Positions 1 to 11,205 of a stretch of 64,000 nucleotides of DNA are shown in pieces; the first letter of the stretch is position 1, and every line of letters begins with the position of its first letter. This DNA is from Petrosia ficiformis (taxonomy: Eukaryota; Porifera; Demospongiae; Haplosclerida; Petrosiidae). Below the pieces are notes generated by a model. It was not told the DNA's origin, did not search any database, and saw nothing but the letters and a program-made list of their open reading frames with translations. The position numbers were made by a program, and so were the translations under genes. The stretch covers positions 48,462,896-48,526,895 of the forward strand of contig OX345636.1 of assembly GCA_947044365.1 (NCBI GenBank), given 5' to 3'.

Positions 1-36
1 ATCAATTAACATGTCTTTTTATATCTCTATCTGAAG

Positions 37-3000
37 GATCTTAGGTTTGGTGTTGAACAAAAAGTTGACATGGTATTTGCCTCCTTCATACGTAAAGCTC
101 AAGATGTTCATGATGTTCGTGAACAACTTGGAGAAGAAGGAAAAAACATCAGGATAATATCAAAGGTTTGAAAAGTGTTTCAATAATGCATGTTGTTTAT
201 GAACCCCTTGTAACAATGTTTAGACAAAATTGGCCTATTAATCATTTAGCAGCAAACGACAGGTTTAGACATCAATTACATGTACACGCTAGTGCTGAAA
301 TGAAAATTTGTTTATATGGATATTCGTTTGTTAATTTTTAGTATCCAGATATTAGTTGCATTTTTTGGTACATGATTTTTTAGTTAGCGTCAAAATATAG
401 AGCTGACTGAAATTGTTCGTGAAGTGCCTGCCCATGTACACAATTAAAATCAGTTTACAAGATTAGTATTACATGTGAAATAGTCTATTTCAGTGTCATA
501 TTGACAATGCTCACATGATTATAAGTTATAACAAACAATAATTATAAATTATTGTGTCCAATATTAGTATACTTCATCTAGTCATTTCATTAATAGCACA
601 AAGGGACCTTTTCATACACATGCAGTTGTATGGTCATTTTTGTACAGCAAGCCAATGAAATTTGAAAGCTTGAAGATCACTGACTAGATAGATTCTAAAA
701 TCTTTTTGACTTTCTGTTTAAAAAGTTTGAATAGTATCCAATCATTTGATCAAAAGTATCTTGTGTGAAAGGTCCCTTTCAGAAATATATATCTGCGACG
801 ACAGATGAGAAAATGGAGAAAATCAGCCATGGATAAAAAAAATTTTGATTGAACATGTATCTTGAAACGCTTGCTATTTGGCCAGGAAGCCAACTAAAGT
901 AGATATACAACTATTGCTCAACCTTGATACCAAATTTAGTGCACAAAATGACCAAATAGTGAGATTTTGAAAGTAATCAAAATTATTATGTCCAAGTGAT
1001 AAATTTATCATTCAAGATGTGAAGATCAGATATATCCATTCACCGTCATCCATCATCACATCTGGACATTTTTAGATTGAAAATGAAGAGGGGGTAAAGA
1101 ACTTTAAAGAAATTTTGCAAGTTACTGATGGTATCATGGTTGCTAGGGGAGATTTGGGTATAGAAATTCCAGCAGAAAAAGTTTTTCTAGCCCAGAAAAT
1201 GATGGTTGGACGTTGTAATCGTTTAGGAAAGCCTGTCATAGTGGCTACTCAGGTTAGCAGAACGTGTCTGTAATAATTTAGTGTAATTACATTTCATACG
1301 CAAACTATAGATGTTGGAGAGCATGGTTAGTAAGCCACGCCCAACAAGAGCAGAAACCAGTGATGTTGCTAATGCTGTTTTGGATGGAGCAGATTGTGTT
1401 ATGTTATCTGGGGAAACTGCAAAAGGTCAGTTTGTTTGAATTGTGAATATTACCTGGAAACACCCACGTGAATGATTGAAAGTGCATATGTTACACCTAT
1501 CACTATTTTTAGATTCGTTTTGTAATAATCATGGCTAGTACTACATGTACATCTAATAAGCATGGCTAGTACTATATGTACATGATGTTATCAAAGATGT
1601 AGAGAGAAAGAAAGACACCTGAGGCAAAGGGAAAAATGAAAATGAGAGTTGCCTTCGGTGGGATTTGGACCCATGACACTCTGTACTCCAGATAGATGCT
1701 CTACCAACTGAGCTACCAAGGCAGCCTAGCTGGCAGGGTCCGAATCAATGTACAACTAATAAGCATGACTGGTAATACATGTACATCTAATAAGCATAGC
1801 TAGTACTACATGACATCTAATAAGCATGGCTGGTACTACATGTACATCTAATAAGCATAGCTAGTACTACATGACATCTAATAAGCATTGTTAGTACTAC
1901 CGGGAGCCCATAATGACGTTGACCAGAAAATGTAAGAGTAGGAGTGGCAAACGATTGTCTGTTGTTATTTTTAGAACCCACGTGTATACGCCTTCGTTAC
2001 ATAATATTATGGCTTCTAGAAAATGAACAGCTACTATACACTACATTGACTAAATTTCCTGTAACACAAATAAAAGAATTAAGCAACATTCTGGCTCATG
2101 TAGACTGTGAAGATGTTCCTAGTGAAGCTATTGACAAAGTAGTAGGAAGCCTTCACTGCAATCACTTCAATGACAGAAGGCAATGATGTCAAACACTCAC
2201 TGAAAACCAGCTTGATAGCTGATGTGAATCATGTGATCTTCCCTGTTTAACAAACAAAGCAAAAAAGATAGCAATGTTGATTTTAATTACAGTAGCTAAT
2301 TATGGAACTTTTCACAACAGCAGAATTTCATTTCTACATCTCAGGATTTATACATATATGTATCATGATGTGTACGTATTGTACTTAAGTACAAGTGTCA
2401 ATATACTTGGCCTTATTCCGAATGTACATGTACATAGTTATACACAAATGTATATTTACTTGTACATTATACATGTATTATGTGGCTAGACAGTAGACAT
2501 CGTGGAATACTGACTTTTAACTTCATTAATTTATCATTTTTCTGAATTTGACTTTAGTTTGGAAGTCTGCTCTTTCATTTTTTAAAGTGCTTTTAATTAT
2601 TATTTTATTTATATAATTCATGATCATAATAGTTAGAGATGCTTGTATTATCTGTTATGTAATGATGTATTGATATTCATATATATTCGAATTTTGGCGG
2701 CATATATATAGGTTTATGAATCAACCACACACAGTGTGGTTAGATATGTACATGTAGCTAATTCATTTATTTTGTTTTCAGGTGAATATCCTGTAAAAAC
2801 AGTTGAGATGATGCGCAAGATATGTTGTGAGTCTGAAGCAGCCATATTTCATCGTGTTGTGTATGATGAGCTGCGTTTACTGACTCCTAAACCAACAGAG
2901 ACTGTGGTAACGACAGCCATTGCAGCAGTGGATGCAGCATTTTCACAGAACGCTGCAGCCATTTTGTGCTTAACTACTACTGGAAGGTACTCTACCGAAT

Positions 3001-4082
3001 TAATTTGGAGATTACTTGAAATTTTATTTCATGTATAATTGTTTTGTAGATCTGTTATGTATGTATGTTATGGAATGCATGTGTCAGTAGATATTGTCAT
3101 CTCAATTTCTTTGAAGTTGTTAGTAGAAACCAAGATAGACAAAATATTATACTACACCAGACATTATAGGCAACTAAAACTGCCTCTACTGATACCTATA
3201 CCTATACTTGTGTTCACTCATTTTCTATGCTTGAGTGCATCACTACTTTTTAGCACTGCTCTAGTCATTTCTGTTAGAAAATGAAACTCACAAACTATTA
3301 GGAAATAACTCAACAGTGAGTGTTGCTACAGTAAACTGTAAAGTATTCGTATCTGGCCTCTACTTGCCTAGACTATTTATGAATATCTTGGGTATGGCCA
3401 CCTATACCCAAGCCTATACCAGTATAGGTACAACACTACAATATATAATACACAACTAATTTCCTTCATACTATATAATTATACGCATACATCAAGTGAA
3501 ATGAACATGTCAAAAAACATGAACACAAAAAATGCATAAACTGCTCTTTTGTAGTGTAATTAGGAATCATCTATATACATGCAAATTAGATTCAAAGCCA
3601 TTGTACTGAATAAAACTCATTCAAAGTATTCAAAACTAGTTGTTAGCTACATTCAAATTAAGTTAAACATTAGTTCTTTAGTTTTTCATCATAGTGCACA
3701 ATACAGGCAAACATGCTTTTATCTATTCACACATACAGAACAGCATTCATGATAGCCAGATATCGTCCTAGTTGTCCTATAATAGCTATCACTAGAGATG
3801 AGAGTACTGCTCGATTGGTACGTTAACCTCATACAAGTCAACAATCACTTTTTACACGTTCCTTCATTTTAACAGTGTCACCTTCATCGTGGTATTCATC
3901 CACTCTTCTACCAAGATCTACACCACAGTAAACTTTGGGAAGATGACACGGAGAAAAGGTTTCAGTATGGTGCTGACTGGGGCAGGAGGATGGGGTTCAT
4001 ACAGAAAGGTTCATCCATCGTCATTGTGAGTGGCTGGAAACCTGGTCCAGCTAATACAAACACCATCCGCATTTTCAAGTAG
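37..4082 (+). CDS. PK: Pyruvate kinase, 3' six exons (gene continues left of window)
   Basis: Glycolytic enzyme making pyruvate and ATP from phosphoenolpyruvate and ADP in the cytosol. Exons by GT/AG and phase: 37-165, 1076-1252, 1311-1425, 2782-2986, 3739-3817, 3876-4082 (TAG stop). Phases join without a stop. The first exon reads [17 protein letters not shown]. The barrel keeps the catalytic lysine (IISK), the metal-binding Glu of IENEEG and Asp of [15 protein letters not shown], the ATQM segment, PRPTRAE and [12 protein letters not shown]. The C domain has [15 protein letters not shown] and a final [16 protein letters not shown], the position of the effector loop in animal enzymes. The exon before base 37 and the N-terminal half are outside the window. 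Intron 3 holds a satellite, a tRNA-like SINE and an unrecognised ORF. This appears to be the functional copy; three relics lie downstream. Seen: exons and motifs. Known: family. Inferred: activity. Confidence 0.93.
600..780. mobile_element. Small MITE with inverted ends in the pyruvate kinase intron
   Basis: The left end AAAGGGACCTTTTCATACAC is mirrored at 761-779 by TTGTGTGAAAGGTCCCTTT. The interior is AT-rich and non-coding. A decayed version lies in the matching intron of the dead kinase copy near 8.99-9.18 kb, so it was there before that duplication. No clear target duplication was found. Confidence 0.5.
1530..1898. repeat. 31-bp tandem array in kinase intron 3, split by a SINE-like insert
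   Basis: Units built on CATGGCTAGTACTACATGTA followed by CATCTAATAAG repeat with a period near 31 (some 29). About one and a half units lie at 1530-1582 and about five at 1747-1898. The two blocks are separated by a non-repeat segment containing a tRNA-like sequence. No ORF. Confidence 0.8.
1650..1722 (-). tRNA. tRNA-like sequence (degenerate tRNA or SINE head)
   Basis: On the minus strand 73 nt fold as a cloverleaf: acceptor GCCTTGG pairing with CGAAGGC (one G-G mismatch), an intact D arm with TAGCTCAGTTGGTAGAGC, an anticodon arm with loop CTGGAGT (anticodon GGA by position) and a T arm GGGTCCAAATCCC. Against a working tRNA: the acceptor mismatch, an A-C mismatch in both the anticodon stem and the T stem, TCC in place of the canonical TTC, and a short variable loop although GGA would be a serine anticodon. 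It retains A-box- and B-box-like sequence, as SINE heads do. I favour a tRNA-derived SINE covering about 1583-1747. Confidence 0.55.
1944..2186 (+). other. Unrecognised 80-residue ORF in kinase intron 3
   Basis: An open frame inside the intron between kinase exons 3 and 4. The second half has protein-like composition ([20 protein letters not shown] and on), ending before a TGA. I do not recognise a family. The sequence just upstream (GAGCCCATAATGACGTTGAC, 1907-1926) recurs at 6119-6138, so this may be a fragment of a dispersed repeat and not a host exon. Confidence 0.25.
2187..2781. other. Intron sequence without genes
   Basis: AT-rich remainder of kinase intron 3. Near 2730-2755 there is a single copy of the unit (CACAGTGTGGTTAGATATGTACATG type) that is expanded to a 50-bp satellite in the dead kinase copy. 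Nothing else supported. Confidence 0.6.
3150..3432 (+). repeat. Dispersed repeat with CCTATACC motifs, copy 1
   Basis: Lies in kinase intron 4 and is matched in reverse complement by 30800-31155: the same order of ATTATAGGCAACTAAAA, CCTATACCTATAC, a stretch with GTGTTCACTCATTTTC and a final TATACCAGTATAGGTA. No ORF and no clear inverted ends; origin unknown. Confidence 0.55.
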
Positions 4083-4388
4083 ATTGAGCTGGCAAAACAA
4101 ACATCTTTATGCTTAGTTAATTAGTCGTAGAATGATATGTGAGTAGAATATAGAGGTATTAGATACCAAGTAGATTTAAACTATGATTGACAATAGCATT
4201 TACAGTTGTTATATGTTACTGAGCTGACTAATAGTTATATTAGTATTTCATAATTTTAGTATAGTTTTATGTAGTTTATATTTCTATTGTGACATTATCT
4301 TTTTTATGGTAGAAACAAGTTTTAAAAACTGGAAAATAATAACATAATAAGTTGCACATTACACATTATATATTAAGCTAGTCGTTAC

Positions 4389-4394
4389 AATAAA
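4389..4394 (+). promoter_or_regulatory. Possible poly(A) signal of pyruvate kinase
   Basis: AATAAA about 307 bases after the kinase stop codon, at the end of an AT-rich 3' region with no ORF. It sits just before the receptor relic that reads in the opposite direction. The hexamer alone is weak evidence in AT-rich DNA. Confidence 0.3.
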
Positions 4395-4419
4395 ATAAAT
4401 ATTATAGTAAAAGTTACAC

Positions 4420-5200
4420 AGGTGATGTAGAGTTATTGTCAGCTGAAGATTCAATTTCTTCAGCAATGATGCCACGGGTCAGGAGATGAAGGATGGCTTT
4501 CGTTGCCTAAAACAGGTTTTCTCTGTGGATATGATTTTTATGGCCCGTAGGGCCATCCCTATGATTGTTTTCCCACGGGTTCGATGTATGTTTATATATA
4601 TAATTATATATATATAATTATATATATTTTTTCTTGTGTCACTTACGCGAGTATACGTTGTATACGTAGTTAAGGAAGTACGTCATTCCCGGGGGCTCGG
4701 TCAATTAATGGGCGTGGTGCGTAAAAGAACGCGCGCTCAACTACTGACAACTAGGCAGCAGAAAGAAAGCTGTAGGCTGTAGCTTTACTAGCTTATGTAG
4801 AAGCTGGAACTAATAGCTGGCTATTCTTCCTGAAATATATTTCTAAAGTTCTAGCAGGTCCTTAAAAGGTAAGGAGAGTAGATAATCGAAATAATAACTA
4901 TAGTAGGCTGTTGTGTTTCAGGCATGATAAAGTCAGCCATGATTACTGAATGCTGGGCACCACAAAGCAGTCATAGGAATACTTTTTTCTCTATATACAC
5001 TTGTTTCAAATGATATATAGCAGAGTTAATGATGGCGAGGGGACCACTGATGATGTAGCATCAGATTTTGTTCTCCTTACAACTTTATTTTGAGTTTGTC
5101 TATGAGGAGCAAGATCATAAAAGTTTTGCTGATTGATGTGAAGTGTTAGAGAGAGGCCTCTGTATTATACTTTGATGCTACTTTGTGTTTTGCTTATTAT
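4420..5200 (-). pseudogene. Relic of the 3' end of a GABA-B-like receptor (unit 1)
   Basis: Bases 4430-4534 and 5004-5200 align by eye with the last 250 or so bases of the intact receptors A and B, including the block for the acidic C-terminus (CAGATTCAATTTCTTCAGCA type), the GTTGCCTAAAACAG segment and the basic stretch near the end of the cytoplasmic tail. There are indels and a lost frame. The relic is cut in two by a MITE at 4535-5003. It sits 340 bases after the kinase stop in tail-to-tail orientation, the same arrangement seen at the later kinase/receptor junctions. The extracellular and seven-helix parts are absent. Confidence 0.75.
4535..5003. mobile_element. MITE-1 family copy inside the receptor relic
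   Basis: Starts with the short palindrome TTTTATGGCCCGTAGGGCCA and continues with the family core: GTTGTATACGTAGTTAAGGA, a GC-rich block GGGGGCTCGGTCAATTAATG and GCGTAAAAGAACGCGCG, then a less conserved half ending CATAGGAATACTTTTTTCTC. Related copies lie near 7.7, 25.4, 28.2, 29.1, 59.1 and 61.7 kb. Both sides resume homology to the receptor tail, so the insertion interrupts it. No transposase is encoded. Confidence 0.75.
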
Positions 5201-5479
5201 TTTGGTGTAATTATATAATATACTTACATGTGTATGTCTATATATAGGTTTATGTAGAAGTTGTGTTTAATTTTGTTACTAAGTTGCCATCCGTGGCCAA
5301 TCTTGTTCCTGTGCTTTTTCAGTTTTGATATCCTTATATACATACTCTTTCATTTTTTTTTATTATCCTTGTTTCAATTCTATTTTTATATAATTTTGTT
5401 GATGAATTATCAAAGTACATCATTTTATAGTTGGATACTATCCAATGAATCAATACATGGATCAGAGAAGGTCAGTCTT

Positions 5480-5915
5480 TTGCACTGCAAAAACAAAATA
5501 GTTAAAATAACTAATTTAGTGGTTAGTACAGTTGCAAGGATTTAACAATTAGTTTGTTACTCATGATAAATACATATAATACCATAGATACTTTGTACTA
5601 ATTATATTCAATAACAATTGAAGCTATACAATTTTAAGGTGCTGTCTACTCGTATTTCATGTCAAAGATTTAGTATAGTTTATACTAAAGTACATGTAAA
5701 TGTATCTGGGCATGAAATGGAGTTGTAAATCTGTAAACACATAATTTAATTTATATCTTTCAATACATGGTACACACTATGTCGTAGTAACATACATGAA
5801 TGAAGCCACAACATCCTCTATGACAACTGACAATCTAAATTTAAACTCATGCTATTCCTTGCAACTGTACTAACCAATAAAATGGTTATTTTAACAATTT
5901 AGTTTTTGCAGTGTG
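5480..5915. mobile_element. Foldback element with about 65-bp arms
   Basis: The left arm 5480-5545 (TGCACTGCAAAAACAAAATA and on, through GGTTAGTACAGTTGCAAGGA) is mirrored at 5848-5915. The interior is AT-rich and non-coding. Arm identity is high but imperfect, which fits an old MITE. The preceding stretch 5201-5479 shows nothing. Confidence 0.65.
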
Positions 5916-6427
5916 TGTATTTCAGTATCAAATATGTGATGACTATTCTGTTTCATTTACGGCATTAATAATTTCTGGCGTCCAGAAGAAGGAAACGTAC
6001 CCAAAGATTACTGCATTATTATAATTCTTATTCCTTATTAAAAATAATAATCATAATTCTATATTATATATAGCTATGTAATATTCTATATATAAATAAT
6101 ATATATATATATCATCAGGAGCCCATAATGACGTTGACCAGAAAGCGCATCTTTGCATGTACTCTAACAGACAATCTTCAGCCCTCCACCCCCTCCCCAT
6201 TTTTGCTTAGCTGTTTCCTCCCATGGATATATACCATTTGGTGTTATCATCCGGCTTTAAAATTACATTGCTATTTTTGGAAATGTTGCTGTAAGCATAT
6301 TTTACACGTATTAGCTTTGTAAATAATTATGTATAATGCATTACTATAATTATAAAACTTATCTGATTAAATTTGATAGTGGGTACGGCTGGGGACGAGA
6401 CTATCCCTACATAGAGAGTTCTGAATA

Positions 6428-6490
6428 TAGAGAAACGGCGGAGCAGAAATGAGCTTGAGGGGGCGGCGCGCGAATCGCGCCGCGGGTTCA
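6428..6490. other. Local GC-rich island with GGCGCGCGAATCGCGCC palindrome
   Basis: Within AT-rich DNA this short stretch is strongly GC-rich and contains a 17-base palindrome. It is followed by GGGCGTGATCAATTGATTGACC. It resembles the GC-rich core of the MITE-1 family but is not the same sequence. The surrounding 5916-6427 and 6491-6800 hold no recognised gene. Confidence 0.4.
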
Positions 6491-6810
6491 TTATTTATGG
6501 GCGTGATCAATTGATTGACCAATTATGGACTGTCCTTTAGACTCTTCCAAAAGACCAGGTATGTAGTACTTTATTGTTATAGTCAGTGATTACTTTGTGA
6601 TGACCAGATTATAATTTTAAGTATTTATGGGTTAGCCTCCCCTTACAAGAGGATGAGAAGAGCCCTCAGCCCACTTGATATGTACACACAGGTTCTAAAA
6701 AATGATATCTCTCAAAGTGATTGAAACCAGATATATTGAGAAAAGCATATCCCCATAATTGCTTTGCAATGACTATGTAACAGTCATTGCTGATTAGACT
6801 TGAGTCTAGA

Positions 6811-7541
6811 CCTAGTCTTGTGTGCAGACGTTCAACAAGGAGGGAACATCTGGAGAAACTGTTATTGATAAAGTTTGCACAATGGAATTCAATTAGTTGC
6901 AATAGTCACATGATAAATGTGCGTATTATGCAAGAAGTCAGATAACATGGCGGTATATATATATTGTAATGCTTCTTTGAAGAACTCTGAAAGACATCAG
7001 TCCAATCATAATTATTGAGTAACAGTTCTGGGCTTGAAAAGATAAAATGAAACTTGCACCCAACTATCTGGGCTATAACTTCAGGATTGCTGCTACTCTT
7101 CACATGAACAGCCTGCAAACCTTTTCATACATATCAATAATTTCACTTGATCTGTGATAACAGCATCCAAAGGACAACTATAAGTACTATCAAGTATGGA
7201 GACGTATAGCTTTTTAATATATCAAACAGCATTGGCAGAATGATGCACCATAATAACTTGTGGTTAAACATACAAAAACATCATGTCCCTTGTCAAATTC
7301 ATTAATAGCATTTTCCTGTTCTGGCTTCAGGGAAGTGTATCCAACATTACTACAACCTTTTCCAGCACTGCAGTCAGATCCAGATTAACACGTCAGTAAT
7401 GCATGTCATGTGATATTAATTACATTCATGAGTGTAGGTTGATCTGATTGGTCTGCATGAATTTGTGCAGAGCTCAATTTTATCAATAACAGTTTCCCCA
7501 GACATTCCCTCCTTGTCGAAGGTCTACATACACAAGACTAG
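6811..7541. mobile_element. Foldback element enclosing a RecQ helicase fragment
   Basis: The left arm at about 6811-6880 (CTAGTCTTGTGTGCAGACGT, AACAAGGAGGGAACATCTGG, AAACTGTTATTGATAAA) is mirrored at about 7464-7541 with a few mismatches. Between the arms lies a minus-strand helicase fragment. Outer ends and target duplication could not be fixed by eye. Confidence 0.65.
6906..7380 (-). pseudogene. RecQ-like helicase N-terminal fragment
   Basis: Read on the minus strand from 7380: a RecQ Q-motif-like start GYTSLKPEQENAINEFDKGH, then DVFVCLTTSYYGASF where the Walker A motif would be (the usual GKS reads GAS). After several stops and a frame change comes a segment with SSSNPEVIAQIVGCKFHFIF followed by SSPELLLNN, which corresponds to the region after motif Ia in RecQ-type proteins. 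Motifs II (DEAH) to VI are missing, so it cannot be an active helicase. Position between the arms of the foldback suggests capture or a decayed helicase-bearing transposon. Confidence 0.65.
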
Positions 7542-7674
7542 ACCAGACATTCTCGATTAATAGTGGGCGGGACAGCTCCCCATATACGAGTTGTGGACTC
7601 TGCATTAAATCGTGCTACCCAATCAGATTGCAGCTAAGAAATCTCAAACATGAATACAATTGTGGAACCCACGC

Positions 7675-7795
7675 AATTTTATGTACACCCACCACGTATA
7701 CAAGGCATACTCGTGCAAGTGACACAAACAATAATAATTATATATAATTATATATAATATATACGGGCCATAAAATATCTCTAAAAAAGGAAGCA
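7675..7795 (-). mobile_element. MITE-1 family, end fragment
   Basis: Contains the reverse complement of the family start: a GTATACAAGGCATACTCGTG stretch, GTGACACAA, an AT-rich run and GGGCCATAAAA. Only about 120 bases remain and the GC-rich core is absent. Confidence 0.5.
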
Positions 7796-8352
7796 TAGCT
7801 TATGTTTCCAATGGTGATAAGGGGAAAAATTTCAGGATAATATCAAAGGTTTCAAGAGTGTTTCAATACATGTTGTCTTTCAGTCCTTTCATCTGTTTCT
7901 CCATGTAACTATGTTTTTAAACAAAACTGGCCTATAATCGTTTAGCAGCAAATGACAGGTTTAGACATCAATTACATATACACTAGTGCTAAAACGAAAT
8001 CTTTTTATACAGATATTTGTTAATTTTTGGTATCCAGATATTTGTTGCATTTTTTGAAACATGATTAGAGTTAGAAAATATTAATTATATATGAGCTGAC
8101 TGAAATTGCTTATGAAGTGCCTGCCCATGTACACAATTAAAATCAGTGCACAAGATTAGCATCACATGTGCTGTCCATGTACACAATTAAAATCAGTGCA
8201 CAAGATTAGTATCACTTGCTTGCCCATGTACACAATTAAAATTAATTAAAGATTTAAGTCACAATTGATATACATATCTATGCACACAAGAAGAGGTTAT
8301 GCACACATCACCACATGTAATTGTAACTTAATTATTAGAGGGTATATATATG

Positions 8353-8812
8353 TACTGTATTTTCCCGAGTAGTGGCCGGGTCTGAATAGAAGCCGGATCT
8401 CGTTTTAAGGCTGGGTGTTCTCGCTTTATTCACTAAATAAAGGCCGGGTCTCGAATTAAGCCGGGTAGTGCCACGCCCACAACACGTGGACGTAGGCACG
8501 TGGTACTGAGGAAGAAGAAGGTGAATTTTGCCCAAAGCAGAATGTCAACGAAGAAGAGAAGCTCTTATGACATTTCAACGTAGACAGAGACACTACCAGT
8601 GACCATGATGCTAAGCTATCGTTAGTGGGCTCTGCCTTGTTACGTGCTGGGCATGGTCATCCATTGCCCGGCCGCGTGGTTTATGCGCATGCTAGCTTCT
8701 GGCGATTGTTTACAGGCTGGGCTCGTATATAGGCCAGTTTCGTTTAGTGGCCTGGTCAAGGAAGTGCCTTTAGGAAATAGAGGCCCGAGCTTCTAAACAG
8801 GAAAATACGGTA
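8353..8812. mobile_element. 460-bp MITE with TACYGTATTTTCC ends
   Basis: Inverted ends TACTGTATTTTCCCG and (reverse complement of the right end) TACCGTATTTTCCTG, flanked by TA-rich sequence. Inside, the phrase GGCCGGGTCT with small variations repeats at the left, and GGGCTCGTATATAGGCC type sequence at the right. More GC-rich than its surroundings. No transposase. Confidence 0.65.
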
Positions 8813-10223
8813 TATTTTATGGTGACTCAGTATGTCAAACTGTTCAAACTGCCAAGTCTCCATGTATAACATTGATTAAATTCCATAATGACATGTCATA
8901 TGTGCACAATATCTTCTATATACACATTAGTATTGTACATGATTCTTACATCATATTACTATATAGACTTCATCAATTCATGATCAATAATAACACAAAT
9001 GAATCTTTTCCTGCATTTATTGTTTGATCATTTTGTACGACATGCCAATGAAATTTGAAAGGAATGAAGAGCGCTGACTAGATACCAAATTATGTTGGCT
9101 TCCTATACACAATGTTTGGATAGCAACCAACACCGGATTTGATCAAAATCATTTAGTATAAAAGGTCTCTTTCTGGAAATTACTTCAAATGCGTTTTTGT
9201 GATCGAGTAGGAGAAAATAGAAATCTGCCATTTGGATAACTTATCTTTAAACTCGCTCTTTGGCCATTCTGTATAGGAAGCCAACTAAAGTACTGTAGAT
9301 ATACAGCTGTTGCTTAACCATTACACACTGTAATTTAGTTGCCTTAGTTACACAAAATGGCTGAATAGTGGAGGTAATTAATATTATTGTTATCAAAGTG
9401 ATGAATTTACCATTCATATTTCATAATCATAATTATATATTAATTCATCCATCATTTTAGATTGAAATTTAAGAGGGTGTAAAAAGAACTTTGATGAAGT
9501 TACTGATGTTGCTAGGGGAGATTTGGGTATAGAAATTCCAGCAGAGAAGGTGTTTCTAGCTCAGAAAATGATGATTGGATGTTGTAATCGTTTAGGAAAG
9601 CCTGTCATAGTGGCTACTCAGGTTAGAAGAAGTTCAAATTTCAATTACATTTTCTATACATGAACATACATTTGTAATTATAGATGTTGGAGAGCATGGT
9701 AAGTAAGCCACGCCCAACAAGAGCAGAAACCAATGATGTTGCTAATGCTGTTTTGGATGGAGCAGATTGTGTTATGTTATCTGGTGAAACTGCAAAAGGT
9801 CAGTCGGTTTAGATTCTGAATAGGAAGAGAGCATGTAACACCCACATGAATGATTCAAAATGCATGAGTTACATCTTAGAGCTTTTATTAGACTCGTTTC
9901 ATATAGAAAAAGCATGCATCTGCGAGAAGCTCTAATTGAGTGATCCCATAGAAGGAAGAAAGAGAAAATGATTGTAAGTATTCATTACAAGTTGGTTTTG
10001 GTTGTTCAGAGTTCTTCATATGTTTTGTACAAATCATAGAACCTGCTCACCATTATCTAGTGAGGTTTTAGCTGTTTATAAAAAAAACAAAAGTACTTTA
10101 AGAAGTAGTAAATAACTTTAAAAGGCCACAGAGAAGTGTACAGTGTGGTGTATTAAACATAAAACATTTTGCATCACTTCTTGGTCAGTTGCAACATAAT
10201 TCATTAGAAGAAAGTGGTAGTTT

Positions 10224-10752
10224 CTGTTGTTCAATAGTCAACTCCTCACTATTAATAGATACTATACTAGACACACCCTATAATGTCTGTTCATTGGAAA
10301 TGCATATTACATATACCCAAATAAGAATAATTATGTATAAATATCATTACACCAGAGTTTTTGATAAGTTTTGAAGCACGGGCAAAATTGGCTCAACAAC
10401 GGATAGTGTATGTGCCACTGGGAATACGTCTTGAGCCAATTAACAAAGAATTAATGCTGTTAGTGTTAATATAATCATAATTACCTGCACCACTGGTCCA
10501 AAGAGAGAACTCTGCAGTGCCAAATAAGAAGCTCTTTGGGACAGTTGTGCACCATATAAGCTTATCAAAAACACTGCATTACACAGTTAAACATAATCAT
10601 AACTATCAATAAGTTACATATCTACAATTCATAAACTTGAGCACAACTTCAAATTAACAAGACATGCATCTCCAATGAGCACACATTATTGGGTGTATCT
10701 AATATAATTGGATGTATCTATTAATAGTGAGGAGTTGACTATTGAACAACAG
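10224..10752. mobile_element. Foldback element with about 100-bp arms in dead kinase intron 3
   Basis: The left arm begins CTGTTGTTCAATAGTCAACT and the right arm (to 10752) is its near-exact reverse complement through CACTATTAATAGATAC, with weaker pairing further in. The centre is AT-rich. The stretch 9799-10223 holds nothing recognised. Confidence 0.7.
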
Positions 10753-10861
10753 AGTGTGTTTTATTGAATAGTTATGTTAATCTTTAACTGTGTAGTGATA
10801 TTTATACACGTTCTTATTTGGGCATACATGTATGTAATATATTTATGTACCAACTGCTCAC

Positions 10862-11205
10862 AATGTAGTTAGGTAGGTACACGTGTGTATAATTATCCTT
10901 TTACCTCACACAGTGTAGTTAGGTAGATATACATGTGTGTATAAGTATTCTTTTACCTCACACCGTGTAGTTAGGTATGTACATGTGTGTATAATTATTC
11001 TTTTGCCTCACACAACATAGTTAGATATGTACATGTGTGTATAATTATTTTTTTACCTCACACAATGTAGTTAGGTAGGTACATGTGTGTATAAGTATTC
11101 TTTTACCTCACACAGTGTAGTTAGGTATGTACATGTGTGTATAAGTGTTCTTTCACCTCACATAGTGTAGTTAAGTACGTGTAGGTGCATGTCTGTTTAT
11201 GTCAT
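10862..11205. repeat. 50-bp satellite, left block
   Basis: Seven units with GTAGTTAGGTA spaced 50 bases apart (one 52) at 10865, 10915, 10967, 11017, 11067, 11117 and 11167. Each unit carries ACATGTGTGTATAA and TTCTTTTACCTCACAC. The array resumes at 14508 after 3.3 kb of transposon relics. Confidence 0.85.

Noticed and set aside
4578..4640. GGTTCGAA-like sequence in MITE-1 as a tRNA T arm
   Set aside because: No D arm or acceptor pairing around it; the phrase is simply part of the MITE end.
10862..11205. Telomeric or centromeric repeat
   Set aside because: A 50-bp unit with only about nine copies inside an intron; no telomere hexamer.
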